A stretch of DNA of 64,000 bases from Methylomonas montana (GTDB taxonomy: Bacteria > Pseudomonadota > Gammaproteobacteria > Methylococcales > Methylomonadaceae): positions 2,480,001 through 2,544,000 of the forward strand of contig NZ_CP129884.1 of the NCBI RefSeq assembly GCF_030490285.1, given 5' to 3'. Shown in pieces: positions 36,741-45,447 of the stretch (positions within the stretch are counted from its first letter, which is position 1; each line of letters opens with the position of its first letter). The position numbers and the translations under genes are program-made. The notes beneath the pieces are model-generated. The model saw nothing but the letters and a program-made list of their open reading frames with translations, was not told where the DNA came from and searched no databases.

Positions 36741-39322
36741 CACTTTTCCTCCTCGCCGCGCCGGCAGAGTTCTATGATTTTATCGAAACGATAGTCGCTG
36801 ACCCATTCCCCCAACTGTCGGGCAAGTTCCGGATAGTCGGCCAGCATACCGTCGATGATGGTTCTTATCAGTTCGGTGTCGAGTAGTTCCGCAGCCTCCT
36901 GCAATTCAGCGCGCAATGGCGCGGGAAGATTCGATGGTGCAAGCAAAGCAGCGTTGGCGGACGTGTCGGGAACGGGAGAAACGATGTCGTCGGCATAACG
37001 GTAACGCAGTCCCAGCAATTCGCCCATCAATAAGTATAAGCGGGCCTCGTCGATAGGTTTGGCCAGCATGTCATCGCAGCCAACAGCCAATATCGCCTCG
37101 CGATTTTCATGAAAAGCACTGGCAGTCAACGCGACGATTTTGACCGCATCGCCGCCTGGCAACGCGCGGATGGATCGGGTGGCCTGATAACCGTCCAATA
37201 CCGGCATGCGCATGTCCATCCAGATGAAATGAGGCCGCCAGCCTTGGAAGATGTCGATGGCGCGCCGGCCGTTTTCCGCCTGTCGTACCTCGAAACCGGC
37301 ATTGGTTAATAAACTGGCGATCAATTCCAGATTGTCCGCATTATCCTCGGCCACCAAAATCCGTACTGGGGGATGGCCCGATTCCAAACCCAGCACGCGA
37401 GCTTGATGCGTTTCGACCAGCGGCACGTCAGCCTCCGGCAGCGGCAACTCGAAACTAAACGCGCTGCCTCGCCCCAAGACGCTGTCTACCTGCAATTCGC
37501 CGCCCATCAAGCGCACAAACTCGCGACTGATAGCTAAGCCCAAACCGGTGCCTTCCCCCTTGGCAACACCGGATTCGGCCTGATAGAACGGTTGGAAAAT
37601 CCGCTCTTGATCGTCGCTCGGAATGCCGGGGCCGCTATCGATCACCTCGAAGCGTATGCTGTCGACGGCCGGCGTCAAGCGCAGGCTGGTATAGCCTTGT
37701 TCGGTGTACTTGACGGCGTTACCTAGCAAATTGATCAGCACCTGTCGCAGGTGATTGGCGTCGCCGTAGACAAAACGCGGCAATTCGCCGCTGTGTTCGA
37801 CGTTAAATCCCAAACCTTTATGCTGGGCGCGTAGCCCGATCATTTCTTCGATGCCCGTCAGGGTATCCTGCAAATCGAACACCGCGTTTTGCACCGAAGT
37901 GCTGCCGGCTTCGATACGGGAAATTTCCAATACATCGTTAATTAACGCCAGTAAATGCCGGCCGGCGCGATTGATGGTTTCCAGATTGTGATGAGTGTCG
38001 GCGGGAAGACGTTCGTCGCGTTCCATCAATTGCGCGAAGCCGAGAATGGCGTTCAGCGGCGTCCGTAGTTCGTGACTCATATTGGCTAAAAACATGCTTT
38101 TGGCGCGATTGGCCGATTCGGCGGCATCGCGAGCCCGCACCAATTGGTCGGTGCGCTCCTTAACCAATTGTTCCAGATGGTAGCGGTGCTGTTCGAGCTC
38201 CGCTTCGACCTGCTTGCCTTCGGTCAGGTCGTAGTTGATGCCGACCATGCGCAGCGGCTGCCCGTTGTCGTCGCGTATGGTTTGTGAGGCGGCTTTCAGG
38301 TGATGAATCGAGCCGTCCGGCCATACCACCCGAAATTCCAAGCCATATTCGCGTTCACCGCGCAATGCCGCTTGGATGTTTTGTTTGACTTGGGTTTGGT
38401 CCTCGGCGTGTACAAAATTCAACCAAGCTTCGAAAGTCCCGGCAAATTGCCCCCGGCGTCTGCCGTAGAGCTGATACATCGCCTCGTCCCAAATCAATTC
38501 GCTTTTCACGACATCCCAATCCCAAATGCCGATGATACCGGCGCGGGTCGCCACTCGTAGGCGTTCGTTGGCCAAGCGCAGTGCCTGATCCCGCGTTTCC
38601 AGAGTATCCAACATATCGTCGAATGCCCGTGCCAGGCCGGCCGCTTCGTCGTCACCGCCGAGCCGGACCCGCTGCTGGTGGTCTCCCGCTTGCACGGCAT
38701 TGGTCACTTGCCGGATAAGGTAAAGGCGCCGCGTCAAATGCCAGCCCATGATGCCGGCCATGACCGAACCGATCAGGATGGCGACGCCCGCATACAACAT
38801 ACCATCGCGAGCAATATCGGCCAGCCGCATATTTAAGGCTTGCTCGCCCAGCCCCACTCGAACCCAACCTATCTGATGGTTACCGAGGACCACGGGACTG
38901 AGCACATCGATCAAGGCTGCACTACGCGCGAGAATAGCGGGGCTGAACGGCACGTCGCCGTGGCTGGCCTTGGGTAAATCGAGGACGAATTGATTCACTC
39001 GGGCGGGGTCACTGTGAGCGACGACCCGGCCATGAACATCCAGGATCATGGCGTACAACAGCTCGGGGTAACGGCTTTGCGCGCGAACGATTTCCTGCAA
39101 ACCGAAAAAATCGCGGGCCTCCAGCCAGCCGGCGGACGATGTGGCGACGCTTTGAGCCAGCGCGGTGGCAAATTCGCTCTGCCTATCCAGCAACAAGCTC
39201 TGTTGGCGTGCCATCGCGCCCCACATAAACAATGCCATCATGGTCGTATTGGTTAGCACCACTCCGAGCACGAGTTGCCGGCGTAAAGAGCCGACCAATA
39301 AGGTTCGCAAACGCTTAAACAT
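36740..39322 (-). CDS. Membrane hybrid sensor histidine kinase (HAMP-PAS-HisKA-HATPase-REC)
   Basis: 860 residues from ATG 39322; TTG 39328 is an alternative. TM1 (about 17-37), a periplasmic PAS/dCache-like domain (~40-165, ILDVHGRVVAHSDPARVNQFV), TM2 (~178-196), HAMP (~198-250), PAS (IGIWDWDVVKSELIWDEAMY), HisKA (FLANMSHELRTPLN, His ~417), HATPase (INLLGNAVKYTEQ, GEGTGLGLAIS), one receiver (ILVAEDNADNL ... WMDMRMPVLDGYQAT) and the shared C-terminal helical tail (LPAPLRAELQEAAELLDTEL). It is close in sequence to the kinase at 26.5-29.1 kb, suggesting duplication. It follows the PhnD-type binding protein by 51 bases. Confidence 0.93.
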   Translation of the reverse strand: MFKRLRTLLVGSLRRQLVLGVVLTNTTMMALFMWGAMARQQSLLLDRQSEFATALAQSVATSSAGWLEARDFFGLQEIVRAQSRYPELLYAMILDVHGRVVAHSDPARVNQFVLDLPKASHGDVPFSPAILARSAALIDVLSPVVLGNHQIGWVRVGLGEQALNMRLADIARDGMLYAGVAILIGSVMAGIMGWHLTRRLYLIRQVTNAVQAGDHQQRVRLGGDDEAAGLARAFDDMLDTLETRDQALRLANERLRVATRAGIIGIWDWDVVKSELIWDEAMYQLYGRRRGQFAGTFEAWLNFVHAEDQTQVKQNIQAALRGEREYGLEFRVVWPDGSIHHLKAASQTIRDDNGQPLRMVGINYDLTEGKQVEAELEQHRYHLEQLVKERTDQLVRARDAAESANRAKSMFLANMSHELRTPLNAILGFAQLMERDERLPADTHHNLETINRAGRHLLALINDVLEISRIEAGSTSVQNAVFDLQDTLTGIEEMIGLRAQHKGLGFNVEHSGELPRFVYGDANHLRQVLINLLGNAVKYTEQGYTSLRLTPAVDSIRFEVIDSGPGIPSDDQERIFQPFYQAESGVAKGEGTGLGLAISREFVRLMGGELQVDSVLGRGSAFSFELPLPEADVPLVETHQARVLGLESGHPPVRILVAEDNADNLELIASLLTNAGFEVRQAENGRRAIDIFQGWRPHFIWMDMRMPVLDGYQATRSIRALPGGDAVKIVALTASAFHENREAILAVGCDDMLAKPIDEARLYLLMGELLGLRYRYADDIVSPVPDTSANAALLAPSNLPAPLRAELQEAAELLDTELIRTIIDGMLADYPELARQLGEWVSDYRFDKIIELCRRGEEEK

Positions 39323-39373
39323 CGGCAAGATTGCAGGGAAAAATCAACGCGAAAAAGGCGAACTTAATGTTCA

Positions 39374-40297
39374 TCAGTTCATTTTTTGTTCAACCGGGCG
39401 CACTACCTTCTCGAAGTCGGCTATGTAGTCGCGGACAACGTCGTAACTCGCATCGTCGGCGCTGTGAAACCGTGCCGTTTCCATGCCCGTTAAAATCAGC
39501 TTGCCTTCCGGCCTGTTATCCAGCGCCAGAATCAGTACTTTCAACTTGTCTCGTATGGCTGCCGGCACATCATTGCGTACCATCACGGAGTTGTTGATTA
39601 ATCCCGGTGTTTCCCAAGCAATCGTCAATTCTGCGGCTTCCTGAGGATGGTCTTTTTGAAACAGGCGCCAGGGCGGCGGCCAGGTCGCACCGGCTGCCGC
39701 TTCGCCCAGATAGGCGTTCATGATTGAAGATTCCTGGGAGCCGACATAACGGTTTTGAATATCCCGGTTCACGTCTATGCCGTGTTTGTGCAAGAAATAC
39801 TGAGGCATGATGCAAGCCGCCAGCGCGGTCTGCGAAGGGTAGCTCACCACTTTGCCTTTCAAATCGGCGGGAGTATTGATACCGCTATCCTTACGGACGA
39901 TGAACAGCCCTTTGAAATCCTCGGCGTCGCCAGCCATCGCGATAACCTGATAACCCACCTTGAGTGCCTCCAGCGTTTGCCATGGATTGGCCAGCAGAAT
40001 CTCAGGATCGCGGGTACGGAATTTTGCTTCATACACTTGATAGTCGCGCGAAGCTTCCAGCTCGAAGTGGGCGTCGCTTATCTGCCGATTGAGGTAACCG
40101 ATCAGTGGTTGGTAAGCTTCGGCCAGTTTGTTTGGGTTATGTAAGGGATGAACGGCCAGTCGATAAAGCGGCTTGAGTGGTTCGGCCGGCTGGTCGCCGT
40201 ATTGCGGTCCTGGCGGCGTCGGCGTTTCAGACTCGCAGCCGGCCACAAACATGGTCGGGATGAGAACGGCCAGTAAAAGTCTGATCAAAGTAGCCAT
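39374..40297 (-). CDS. PhnD-type substrate-binding lipoprotein, probable sensor partner
   Basis: 307 residues from ATG 40297 with lipoprotein signal LLAVLIPTMFVAGC. The body matches phosphate/phosphonate-type binding proteins: LAVHPLHNPNKLAEAYQPLIGYL, VYEAKFRTRDPEILLANPWQTLEAL, ADLKGKVVSYPSQTALAACIMPQYFL and VGSQESSIMNAYLGEAAAGATW. Family members bind oxyanions such as phosphonate or phosphite, but several serve kinases as sensors. No ABC transporter genes are adjacent; a membrane kinase follows, so a sensory role is inferred. It starts 9 bases after the HD-GYP gene. Confidence 0.85.
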   Translation of the reverse strand: MATLIRLLLAVLIPTMFVAGCESETPTPPGPQYGDQPAEPLKPLYRLAVHPLHNPNKLAEAYQPLIGYLNRQISDAHFELEASRDYQVYEAKFRTRDPEILLANPWQTLEALKVGYQVIAMAGDAEDFKGLFIVRKDSGINTPADLKGKVVSYPSQTALAACIMPQYFLHKHGIDVNRDIQNRYVGSQESSIMNAYLGEAAAGATWPPPWRLFQKDHPQEAAELTIAWETPGLINNSVMVRNDVPAAIRDKLKVLILALDNRPEGKLILTGMETARFHSADDASYDVVRDYIADFEKVVRPVEQKMN

Positions 40298-40305
40298 CAG
40301 TGCCG

Positions 40306-41373
40306 TTAAAAGTTGGATTTCGGCATGGAATATCCCTTTTCCTCGAACAGCCGCAAGCACGCCGCAGCAACGTCCGCATCGTAAATACTGCCGGCGCCTC
40401 GGCGAATCTCCGCTAATGCAGGTTCTTGCCCCAAGCCCGGACGGTAAGGCCGGTGCGAGGCCATCGCTTCCAACACGTCCGCGACCGCGATAACCCTTGC
40501 CTCAAACAAAATCTCTTCGCCTTTTAGTCCGTTCGGATAGCCGCTGCCGTCTAGGCGCTCGTGATGCTGCAAAATCATATCCGCGACCGGCCAGGGAAAA
40601 TGCACCTGGCGCATAATGTCGCTACCCACTTGCGGATGGACTTTTATCAGCGAAAATTCGATGTCCGACAGACGACCAGGACGAGTCAAAATATCGACAG
40701 GCACATAAATCTTACCGATGTCATGCACCATGGCACCCAGGCGCAGGCCCTCCAAGGGCGCCGCATCCATGCCCAATTCCGTGGCGATAGCTACGGCCAT
40801 CTGCGAAACCCGCCACTGGTGCCCCGCCGTGTAGGGGTCGCGTTTTTCAATGGTCATCGAAATGGCCAGTATCGTTTCTTCCAGCACACCGGCATATTTT
40901 TTCTGGCTTTCCTTTAACGACTCCAGAGCGGTTCGCAAATCCAGTGTCCGTTCGTCGACAATATCCTGCAAATCGCGCTGCAAGCGATATAGCTTCAAGT
41001 GCGCCTGCACTCTGGCCAACACTTCTTCCATCTGAAAAGGCTTGGACACATAATCGACGCCACCGGCCTGAAAAGCCGCCAATTTGTCTTCCATATCCTG
41101 CAAGGCGCTGATAAAAATCACCGGGATGTCACGGGTTTGTTCGTCGCGCTTCAGTTGTCGGCAGACTTCGTAGCCATCCATCTCCGGCATGCGAATATCC
41201 AATAAAATGAGATCCGGCGGGCTGGATTTGATCGATTTCAAAGCCACCGCGCCATCCAGCGCCGGACGTACTTTGTATCCCACCTGTTGCAAGATGCCGC
41301 TCAACACCCGCAGATTATTGGGTTGGTCATCCACGATCACGATGTTGCCCTGCGTGTCGACTGGGTTATTCAT
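40306..41373 (-). CDS. Response regulator with HD-GYP domain (c-di-GMP phosphodiesterase)
   Basis: 355 residues. The N-terminal receiver (about 10-125) has IVDDQPNNLRVLSG, phospho-Asp in LILLDIRMPEMDGYEV and YVSKPFQMEEV. A coiled linker joins it to an HD-GYP domain (about 170-345) with MVHDIGKIYVP, HPQVGSDIM, LQHHERLDGSGYPNG and VIAVADVLEAMASHRPYRP. HD-GYP proteins hydrolyse cyclic di-GMP; phosphorylation by the downstream kinases would couple the array to c-di-GMP level. First gene of the 15-kb array; AGGAA lies just upstream of the ATG. Confidence 0.94.
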   Translation of the reverse strand: MNNPVDTQGNIVIVDDQPNNLRVLSGILQQVGYKVRPALDGAVALKSIKSSPPDLILLDIRMPEMDGYEVCRQLKRDEQTRDIPVIFISALQDMEDKLAAFQAGGVDYVSKPFQMEEVLARVQAHLKLYRLQRDLQDIVDERTLDLRTALESLKESQKKYAGVLEETILAISMTIEKRDPYTAGHQWRVSQMAVAIATELGMDAAPLEGLRLGAMVHDIGKIYVPVDILTRPGRLSDIEFSLIKVHPQVGSDIMRQVHFPWPVADMILQHHERLDGSGYPNGLKGEEILFEARVIAVADVLEAMASHRPYRPGLGQEPALAEIRRGAGSIYDADVAAACLRLFEEKGYSMPKSNF

Positions 41374-41582
41374 ATTGCAGTTCCTGACTGAGCCTTATCC
41401 AATCTGAGCATCTTAGCTCAAATTCTTAATTCGGGTCATCCGCTTAAATTCGCGGCCTCGCCGGTCAACCTAGAGCTTGCTGATTTGTAAAGATCAAGAA
41501 CAATTTTTGGCCGTTACGATGCGTTTAATCTCAGGCACCATCGTCTTTAACGCTGCTTTACGCGGGGATTTCTGATTTTTTG

Positions 41583-42386
41583 TCAATCAAATCGCTTGGC
41601 GTCCGCCGGCAATTTGTCGAACAATGGATGTCTGGGTATCCCGTAATGCGCCGGGTAATAGACCGCAGCCAGATGCAGGCCATGCGGTGGGGCGGTCATC
41701 GCCGCTTGCGAACGGTCCTTGATCGCCAATAACTCGGCTGTCCACTCCACCGGCCGACGCCCCATGCCGATTTCCATCAACACCCCGGCGATATTTCTCA
41801 CCATATGATGCAAGAAGGCGTTGGCACACAGATCGATGATCACGCGTTGTTCCTCTCGATAAACATCAATGAAATGCATCAAACGCTTGGGGCTGACCGA
41901 TTGACAGCTTTGAGCGCGAAACGAGGAAAAATCGTGTTCGCCCAGCAAGGTTTGCGCGGCCAAGTCCATCACTTGCGCGTCCAGCGGCTGGTAACACCAG
42001 GTTGCCTGCGTTCTTAGCAAAGCCGACTTCATCGGCCGATTCAGAATCACATAACGATAGGCCCTGGCTATTGCGCTATAGCGAGCGTGAAAATCGCCGA
42101 GCGCCGGTTGTGCCCAGGTAATGCGGATGTCATCCGGCAATTGGCTATTGCCACCCATCAGCCAGGCGCGCATATCCCGCTCCACCTCGCAATCGAAATG
42201 CACCACCTGTTCCAGCGCATGGACGCCGGCATCGGTGCGACCGGCGCACAACACGGTGATGGGCTGATTGGCGATCTTGCTCAAGGCTGTTTCCAATTCG
42301 CCTTGCACAGTGGCTTTGCCGGCTTGCCATTGCCAGCCGGCATAAGCACTGCCGTCGTATTCGATACCTAAAACGATGCGGGGCAT
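41583..42386 (-). CDS. truA: tRNA pseudouridine(38-40) synthase
   Basis: 267 residues. IEYDGSAYAGWQWQ opens the protein, the catalytic Asp lies in CAGRTDAGVHALEQVVHFD, and IARAYRYVILNRP, DFSSFRAQSCQS, ANAFLHHMVRNIAGVLMEIG and THGLHLA-type sequence (PPHGLHLAAVYYP) follow. It converts uridines 38-40 of the tRNA anticodon arm to pseudouridine. It is transcribed in the same direction as the L,D-transpeptidase and rlmD genes upstream, 69 bases from the former. Confidence 0.96.
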   Translation of the reverse strand: MPRIVLGIEYDGSAYAGWQWQAGKATVQGELETALSKIANQPITVLCAGRTDAGVHALEQVVHFDCEVERDMRAWLMGGNSQLPDDIRITWAQPALGDFHARYSAIARAYRYVILNRPMKSALLRTQATWCYQPLDAQVMDLAAQTLLGEHDFSSFRAQSCQSVSPKRLMHFIDVYREEQRVIIDLCANAFLHHMVRNIAGVLMEIGMGRRPVEWTAELLAIKDRSQAAMTAPPHGLHLAAVYYPAHYGIPRHPLFDKLPADAKRFD

Positions 42387-42455
42387 GGTTAGACGAAAGA
42401 CGAAATGTACAAAACCAAAGCGGTATTGCGCGGACTGTTTCGCCTATCTTGATCA

Positions 42456-43016
42456 CTATTCATGAATCAAAACCCGACAACCGACTGTTACCAAATCGAA
42501 TAAGGCGATCACATCGGCGTTTAACATTCGCACGCAGCCATGCGACTCTGGTTGGCCTTGCATGAACTGGTCCGGTGTACCGTGAATATAGATGTAGCGC
42601 CAAGTGGAATCGACAGCGCCGTAACGGTTTTTGCCTGGCTCCAACCCGCCCAGCCAGAGGATACGACTGAGAATCCAGTCGCGCTGCGGATGCTGTAGGG
42701 CTGATTCGGTTGTGTAGATTTCGCCGGTTGGCCGCCGGCCGACGAACACACTGTTGATCGGCAGACCAACACCGATTTTGGCACGGATTTTATGCCAGCC
42801 GGTCGGCGTGCAATAACTGCCTTTTTGTTCGCCGGGGCCGTTCTTGGCGGTGGAGACCGGATATTGAGCCAGCACCGCGCCGTTATCCAGCAAGCGCAAG
42901 CGCTGCTCGGCGATGGAAATGTCCAGATAACGCGAAATTGTAGGGGCGAATTGATTCGCCCATTTTGCCGAATCGTCCGAGGCGAATGAATTCGCCCCTA
43001 CAGTACCCGCTATCAT
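42456..43016 (-). CDS. L,D-transpeptidase (YkuD fold) with repeat-encoded N-terminus
   Basis: 186 residues. The YkuD domain (about 30-186) has LDISIAEQRLRLL, YPVSTAKNGPGEQKGSYCTPTGWHKI cut here as STAKNGPGEQKGS then TPTGWHKI, and the catalytic motif ESHGCVRM (His/Cys) preceded by YIYIHGTP. The enzyme makes 3-3 crosslinks or lipoprotein links in peptidoglycan. Residues ~5-26 are encoded by a 64-base palindromic repeat, and no other start codon exists downstream of it, so translation must pass through it. ATG 43016 overlaps the rlmD stop (ATGA). No signal peptide is visible, odd for a periplasmic enzyme. Confidence 0.85.
   Translation of the reverse strand: MIAGTVGANSFASDDSAKWANQFAPTISRYLDISIAEQRLRLLDNGAVLAQYPVSTAKNGPGEQKGSYCTPTGWHKIRAKIGVGLPINSVFVGRRPTGEIYTTESALQHPQRDWILSRILWLGGLEPGKNRYGAVDSTWRYIYIHGTPDQFMQGQPESHGCVRMLNADVIALFDLVTVGCRVLIHE
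42939..43002. repeat. 64-base palindromic repeat inside the L,D-transpeptidase gene
   Basis: Left arm 42939-42960 and right arm 42981-43002 are 22-base inverted copies beginning TGTAGGGGCGAATT and differing at one position, with a 20-base spacer. The element type (TGTAGGGGCGAATTCATTCGCC) recurs as a dispersed repeat in many bacteria. Here it is translated as residues ~5-26 of the enzyme and would form a strong hairpin in the mRNA close to the start codon. Confidence 0.85.
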
Positions 43017-44335
43017 TTCACGAATAAGGCGATCGATTCGACGTGCGCGGTCTGCGGAAACATGTCCATCACCCCGGCCTTGACCAATTTGTAACCCAGC
43101 TCGTTAACCAAGATGCCGGCGTCGCGCGCCAGCGTCGAAGGATTGCACGACACGTAAACGATGCGTTCCGGTCGCCAGTGTTGCAAATTGTGCAGCACTT
43201 CCGAAGCGCCGGCGCGCGAGGGATCCAGCAATACCTTGGTAAACTTTTGCTTGGACCAGGGCTGATCTTTCAAATCTTTGGTCAGGTCGGCGACATGAAA
43301 CTCGACATTATCGAGATGATTCAACTTGGCATTTTCGCGGGCATGCTTGACCAAAGGCAAATCGCCTTCCACGCCCACGACCTGTCCGGCTAAAGTAGCC
43401 AACGGCAGCGTGAAGTTGCCCAGACCGCAGAATAAATCCAGTACCCGGTCTTCCCTGCTCAATTCCAGCGCATCCAGCGCCCGCGTCACCATTTTGCGAT
43501 TGATCTCGTAATTGACCTGAGTAAACATCGCCGGGCGGAAATTGAATTTAACGCCTTGCTCTGTCAGCGAATAACTCGGAATCACTTCCGGCTCGCCGTC
43601 CAACGGTACGATAGTGTCTGGGCCTTTCGGTTGCAGGCAGATGCTGATTTGATGATGATGGGCAAATTCGCGCATGATTTGTTGGTCGGCATCGCTTGGC
43701 GGCTCCAGCACACGAAACGCCAACACACATTCCTGATCGCCGATCGCCACTTCGATTTGTGGAATCTTGTCCTTGATGGTCAGGCCGGCGATCATCTCGC
43801 CCAACAAAGTCAGCTTCTCGCCGACGATGGGATGCATGACTTTGCAGGCATCGATCTCGGCCAGAAAAGGATTGCGCCGCTCGCGAAAACCGACTAACAC
43901 CCTGCCCTTCTTGGCCACCCATTTCACGCCCATCCGCGCCTTGGTGCGATAGCCCCAATGCGGGCCGGTCAAGGCTTCCCATATTTGCGGAATCTCGACC
44001 TTGCCGATCCGGCGAAACTGTTCGCGTAACAGTTCTTCCTTGAAATTGATCTGCTCGGCATCGTCGACGTGTTGAAAGCTGCAACCGCCGCAGGTGCCGA
44101 AGTGCGGGCAAGCCGGCTCTACCCGATGCGGATTGCGGTCGTGCAATTTTACGACCTTGCCTTCCGCAAAATCGCGGCGGCTGTCGGTATAAACGAAATT
44201 CACGGTCTCGCCGGGCAAGGCTTCGTCGATGAATACGACCTTGCCGTTGACGTGACTGACGCCGCGGCCGTCGTGCGACAGCGATTCGATAGTAACGGTA
44301 ACGGGGTCTAGCGGGAGTTTTTTCTTGTGGGCCAT
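43013..44335 (-). CDS. rlmD: 23S rRNA (uracil-1939-C5)-methyltransferase RlmD
   Basis: 440 residues from ATG 44335. An N-terminal TRAM domain (VTVTIESLSHDGRGVSHVNGK cut to VTIESLSHDGRGV; PGETVNFVYTDSRRDFAEGK) is followed by the iron-sulfur Cys cluster CPHFGTCGGCSFQ, the SAM-binding LDLFCGLGNFTLPLA, DPSRAGASEVL and the catalytic Cys in VYVSCNPSTLARD. It methylates U1939 of 23S rRNA. Upstream codons to 44416 are open but lie in repeat DNA. It is coupled to the L,D-transpeptidase gene by an ATGA overlap. Confidence 0.95.
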   Translation of the reverse strand: MAHKKKLPLDPVTVTIESLSHDGRGVSHVNGKVVFIDEALPGETVNFVYTDSRRDFAEGKVVKLHDRNPHRVEPACPHFGTCGGCSFQHVDDAEQINFKEELLREQFRRIGKVEIPQIWEALTGPHWGYRTKARMGVKWVAKKGRVLVGFRERRNPFLAEIDACKVMHPIVGEKLTLLGEMIAGLTIKDKIPQIEVAIGDQECVLAFRVLEPPSDADQQIMREFAHHHQISICLQPKGPDTIVPLDGEPEVIPSYSLTEQGVKFNFRPAMFTQVNYEINRKMVTRALDALELSREDRVLDLFCGLGNFTLPLATLAGQVVGVEGDLPLVKHARENAKLNHLDNVEFHVADLTKDLKDQPWSKQKFTKVLLDPSRAGASEVLHNLQHWRPERIVYVSCNPSTLARDAGILVNELGYKLVKAGVMDMFPQTAHVESIALFVK

Positions 44336-44350
44336 TATGCTCAATTGGGT

Positions 44351-44424
44351 AGGTTGGGTTAGCGTAGCGTAACCCAACATGAAGCCGTCAAGTTGGGTTG
44401 TGCTCTGCCGAGACAACCCGACCT
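44351..44424. repeat. Two short palindromic repeats between cysM and rlmD
   Basis: GTTGGGTTA (44353-44361) and TAACCCAAC (44370-44378) form a hairpin with loop GCGTAGCG. About 14 bases on, AGTTGGGTTGT and ACAACCCGACCT (about 44391-44424) form a second imperfect hairpin of the same family. These GTTGGGTTACGCTA-type repeats are dispersed in many proteobacterial genomes. They lie in the leader of rlmD, just after the cysM stop at 44432. Confidence 0.75.
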
Positions 44425-44431
44425 GCGTAGA

Positions 44432-45322
44432 TTATGTTGGAAAAATACCGGTGGACAAATAGCGATCGCCGCGATCGCAGACGATGGCGACGATCAAGGC
44501 ATTTTCGACTTGTTTGGACAATTGCAACGCCGCGTACACGGCGCCGCCGGACGATACCCCGGCAAAAATGCCTTCTTCGGAGGCCAAGGCGCGCGTAGTA
44601 TTTTCCGCATCCAACTGCTCGACTTCGATAATGCTATCGACCCGCGCCGCATTGTAAATCTTGGGCAAATATTCCTGAGGCCAACGGCGAATGCCAGGTA
44701 TTTTCGATTCGCCTTTCGGCTGTACGCCGACGATTTGAATGTCGGGATTTTGTTCTTTCAGATATTTGGACGTGCCCATGATGGTGCCGGTGGTGCCCAT
44801 CGAACTGACGAAATGGCTGATCTTACCTTGGGTGTCGCGCCAGATTTCCGGGCCGGTACCCTCGTAATGGGCCAGCGGGTTGTCCGGATTGGCAAACTGG
44901 TCCAGAATCCGGCCTTCGCCGCGCGCTTCCATGGCCCGCGCCAGATCGATAGCCGCTTCCATGCTGCCCTTGGCCGGCGTTAGGATAATTTCGGCGCCGT
45001 AGGCTTTCATCGAGGCGATGCGCTCGGCGCTCATATTGTCCGGCATGATCAAGGTCATTTTGTAGCCTTTGATCGCCGCCGCCATGGCCAGCGCGATACC
45101 GGTATTGCCGCTGGTCGCTTCGATCAAGCGGTCGCCGGGCTTGATCTCGCCGCGCGCCTCGGCGTGTTTGATCATGCTCAGCGCCGGCCGGTCTTTCACC
45201 GAGCCGGCCGGATTATTGCCTTCCAGCTTAACCAAAATGGTGTTGCCGTTCGCTACGGGCATGCGTTGCAAACGCACCAATGGCGTATTTCCGACAAAAG
45301 ATTCTATGGTTGGAAAATTCAT
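44432..45322 (-). CDS. cysM: Cysteine synthase B
   Basis: 296 residues from ATG 45322. PLP lysine motif NNPAGSVKDRPALSM, substrate loop [28 protein letters not shown] and the C-terminal VCDRGDRYLS, the CysM pattern (with DRPA after the Lys, where CysK has DRIG). It makes cysteine from O-acetylserine with sulfide or thiosulfate. Transcribed away from ppk1, with 125 bases between the two start codons. Second cysteine synthase in the window. Confidence 0.93.
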   Translation of the reverse strand: MNFPTIESFVGNTPLVRLQRMPVANGNTILVKLEGNNPAGSVKDRPALSMIKHAEARGEIKPGDRLIEATSGNTGIALAMAAAIKGYKMTLIMPDNMSAERIASMKAYGAEIILTPAKGSMEAAIDLARAMEARGEGRILDQFANPDNPLAHYEGTGPEIWRDTQGKISHFVSSMGTTGTIMGTSKYLKEQNPDIQIVGVQPKGESKIPGIRRWPQEYLPKIYNAARVDSIIEVEQLDAENTTRALASEEGIFAGVSSGGAVYAALQLSKQVENALIVAIVCDRGDRYLSTGIFPT

Positions 45323-45447
45323 CACTCTTATCCAGATTATCGTTTTGGCGGCGATTATAGCAAGTTCCCCACCTCGAGCGCCGCTGTAACCCAAGGCCAA
45401 AAAATTTCCTTTATAATCGGCCGACTACAATCCAACCCGCAGCCGAC

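Noticed and set aside
41374-41582. Possible RNA gene or riboswitch between truA and the HD-GYP gene
   Set aside because: Only a short TGAGC/GCTCA dyad was seen; no tRNA cloverleaf or known riboswitch pattern could be found.
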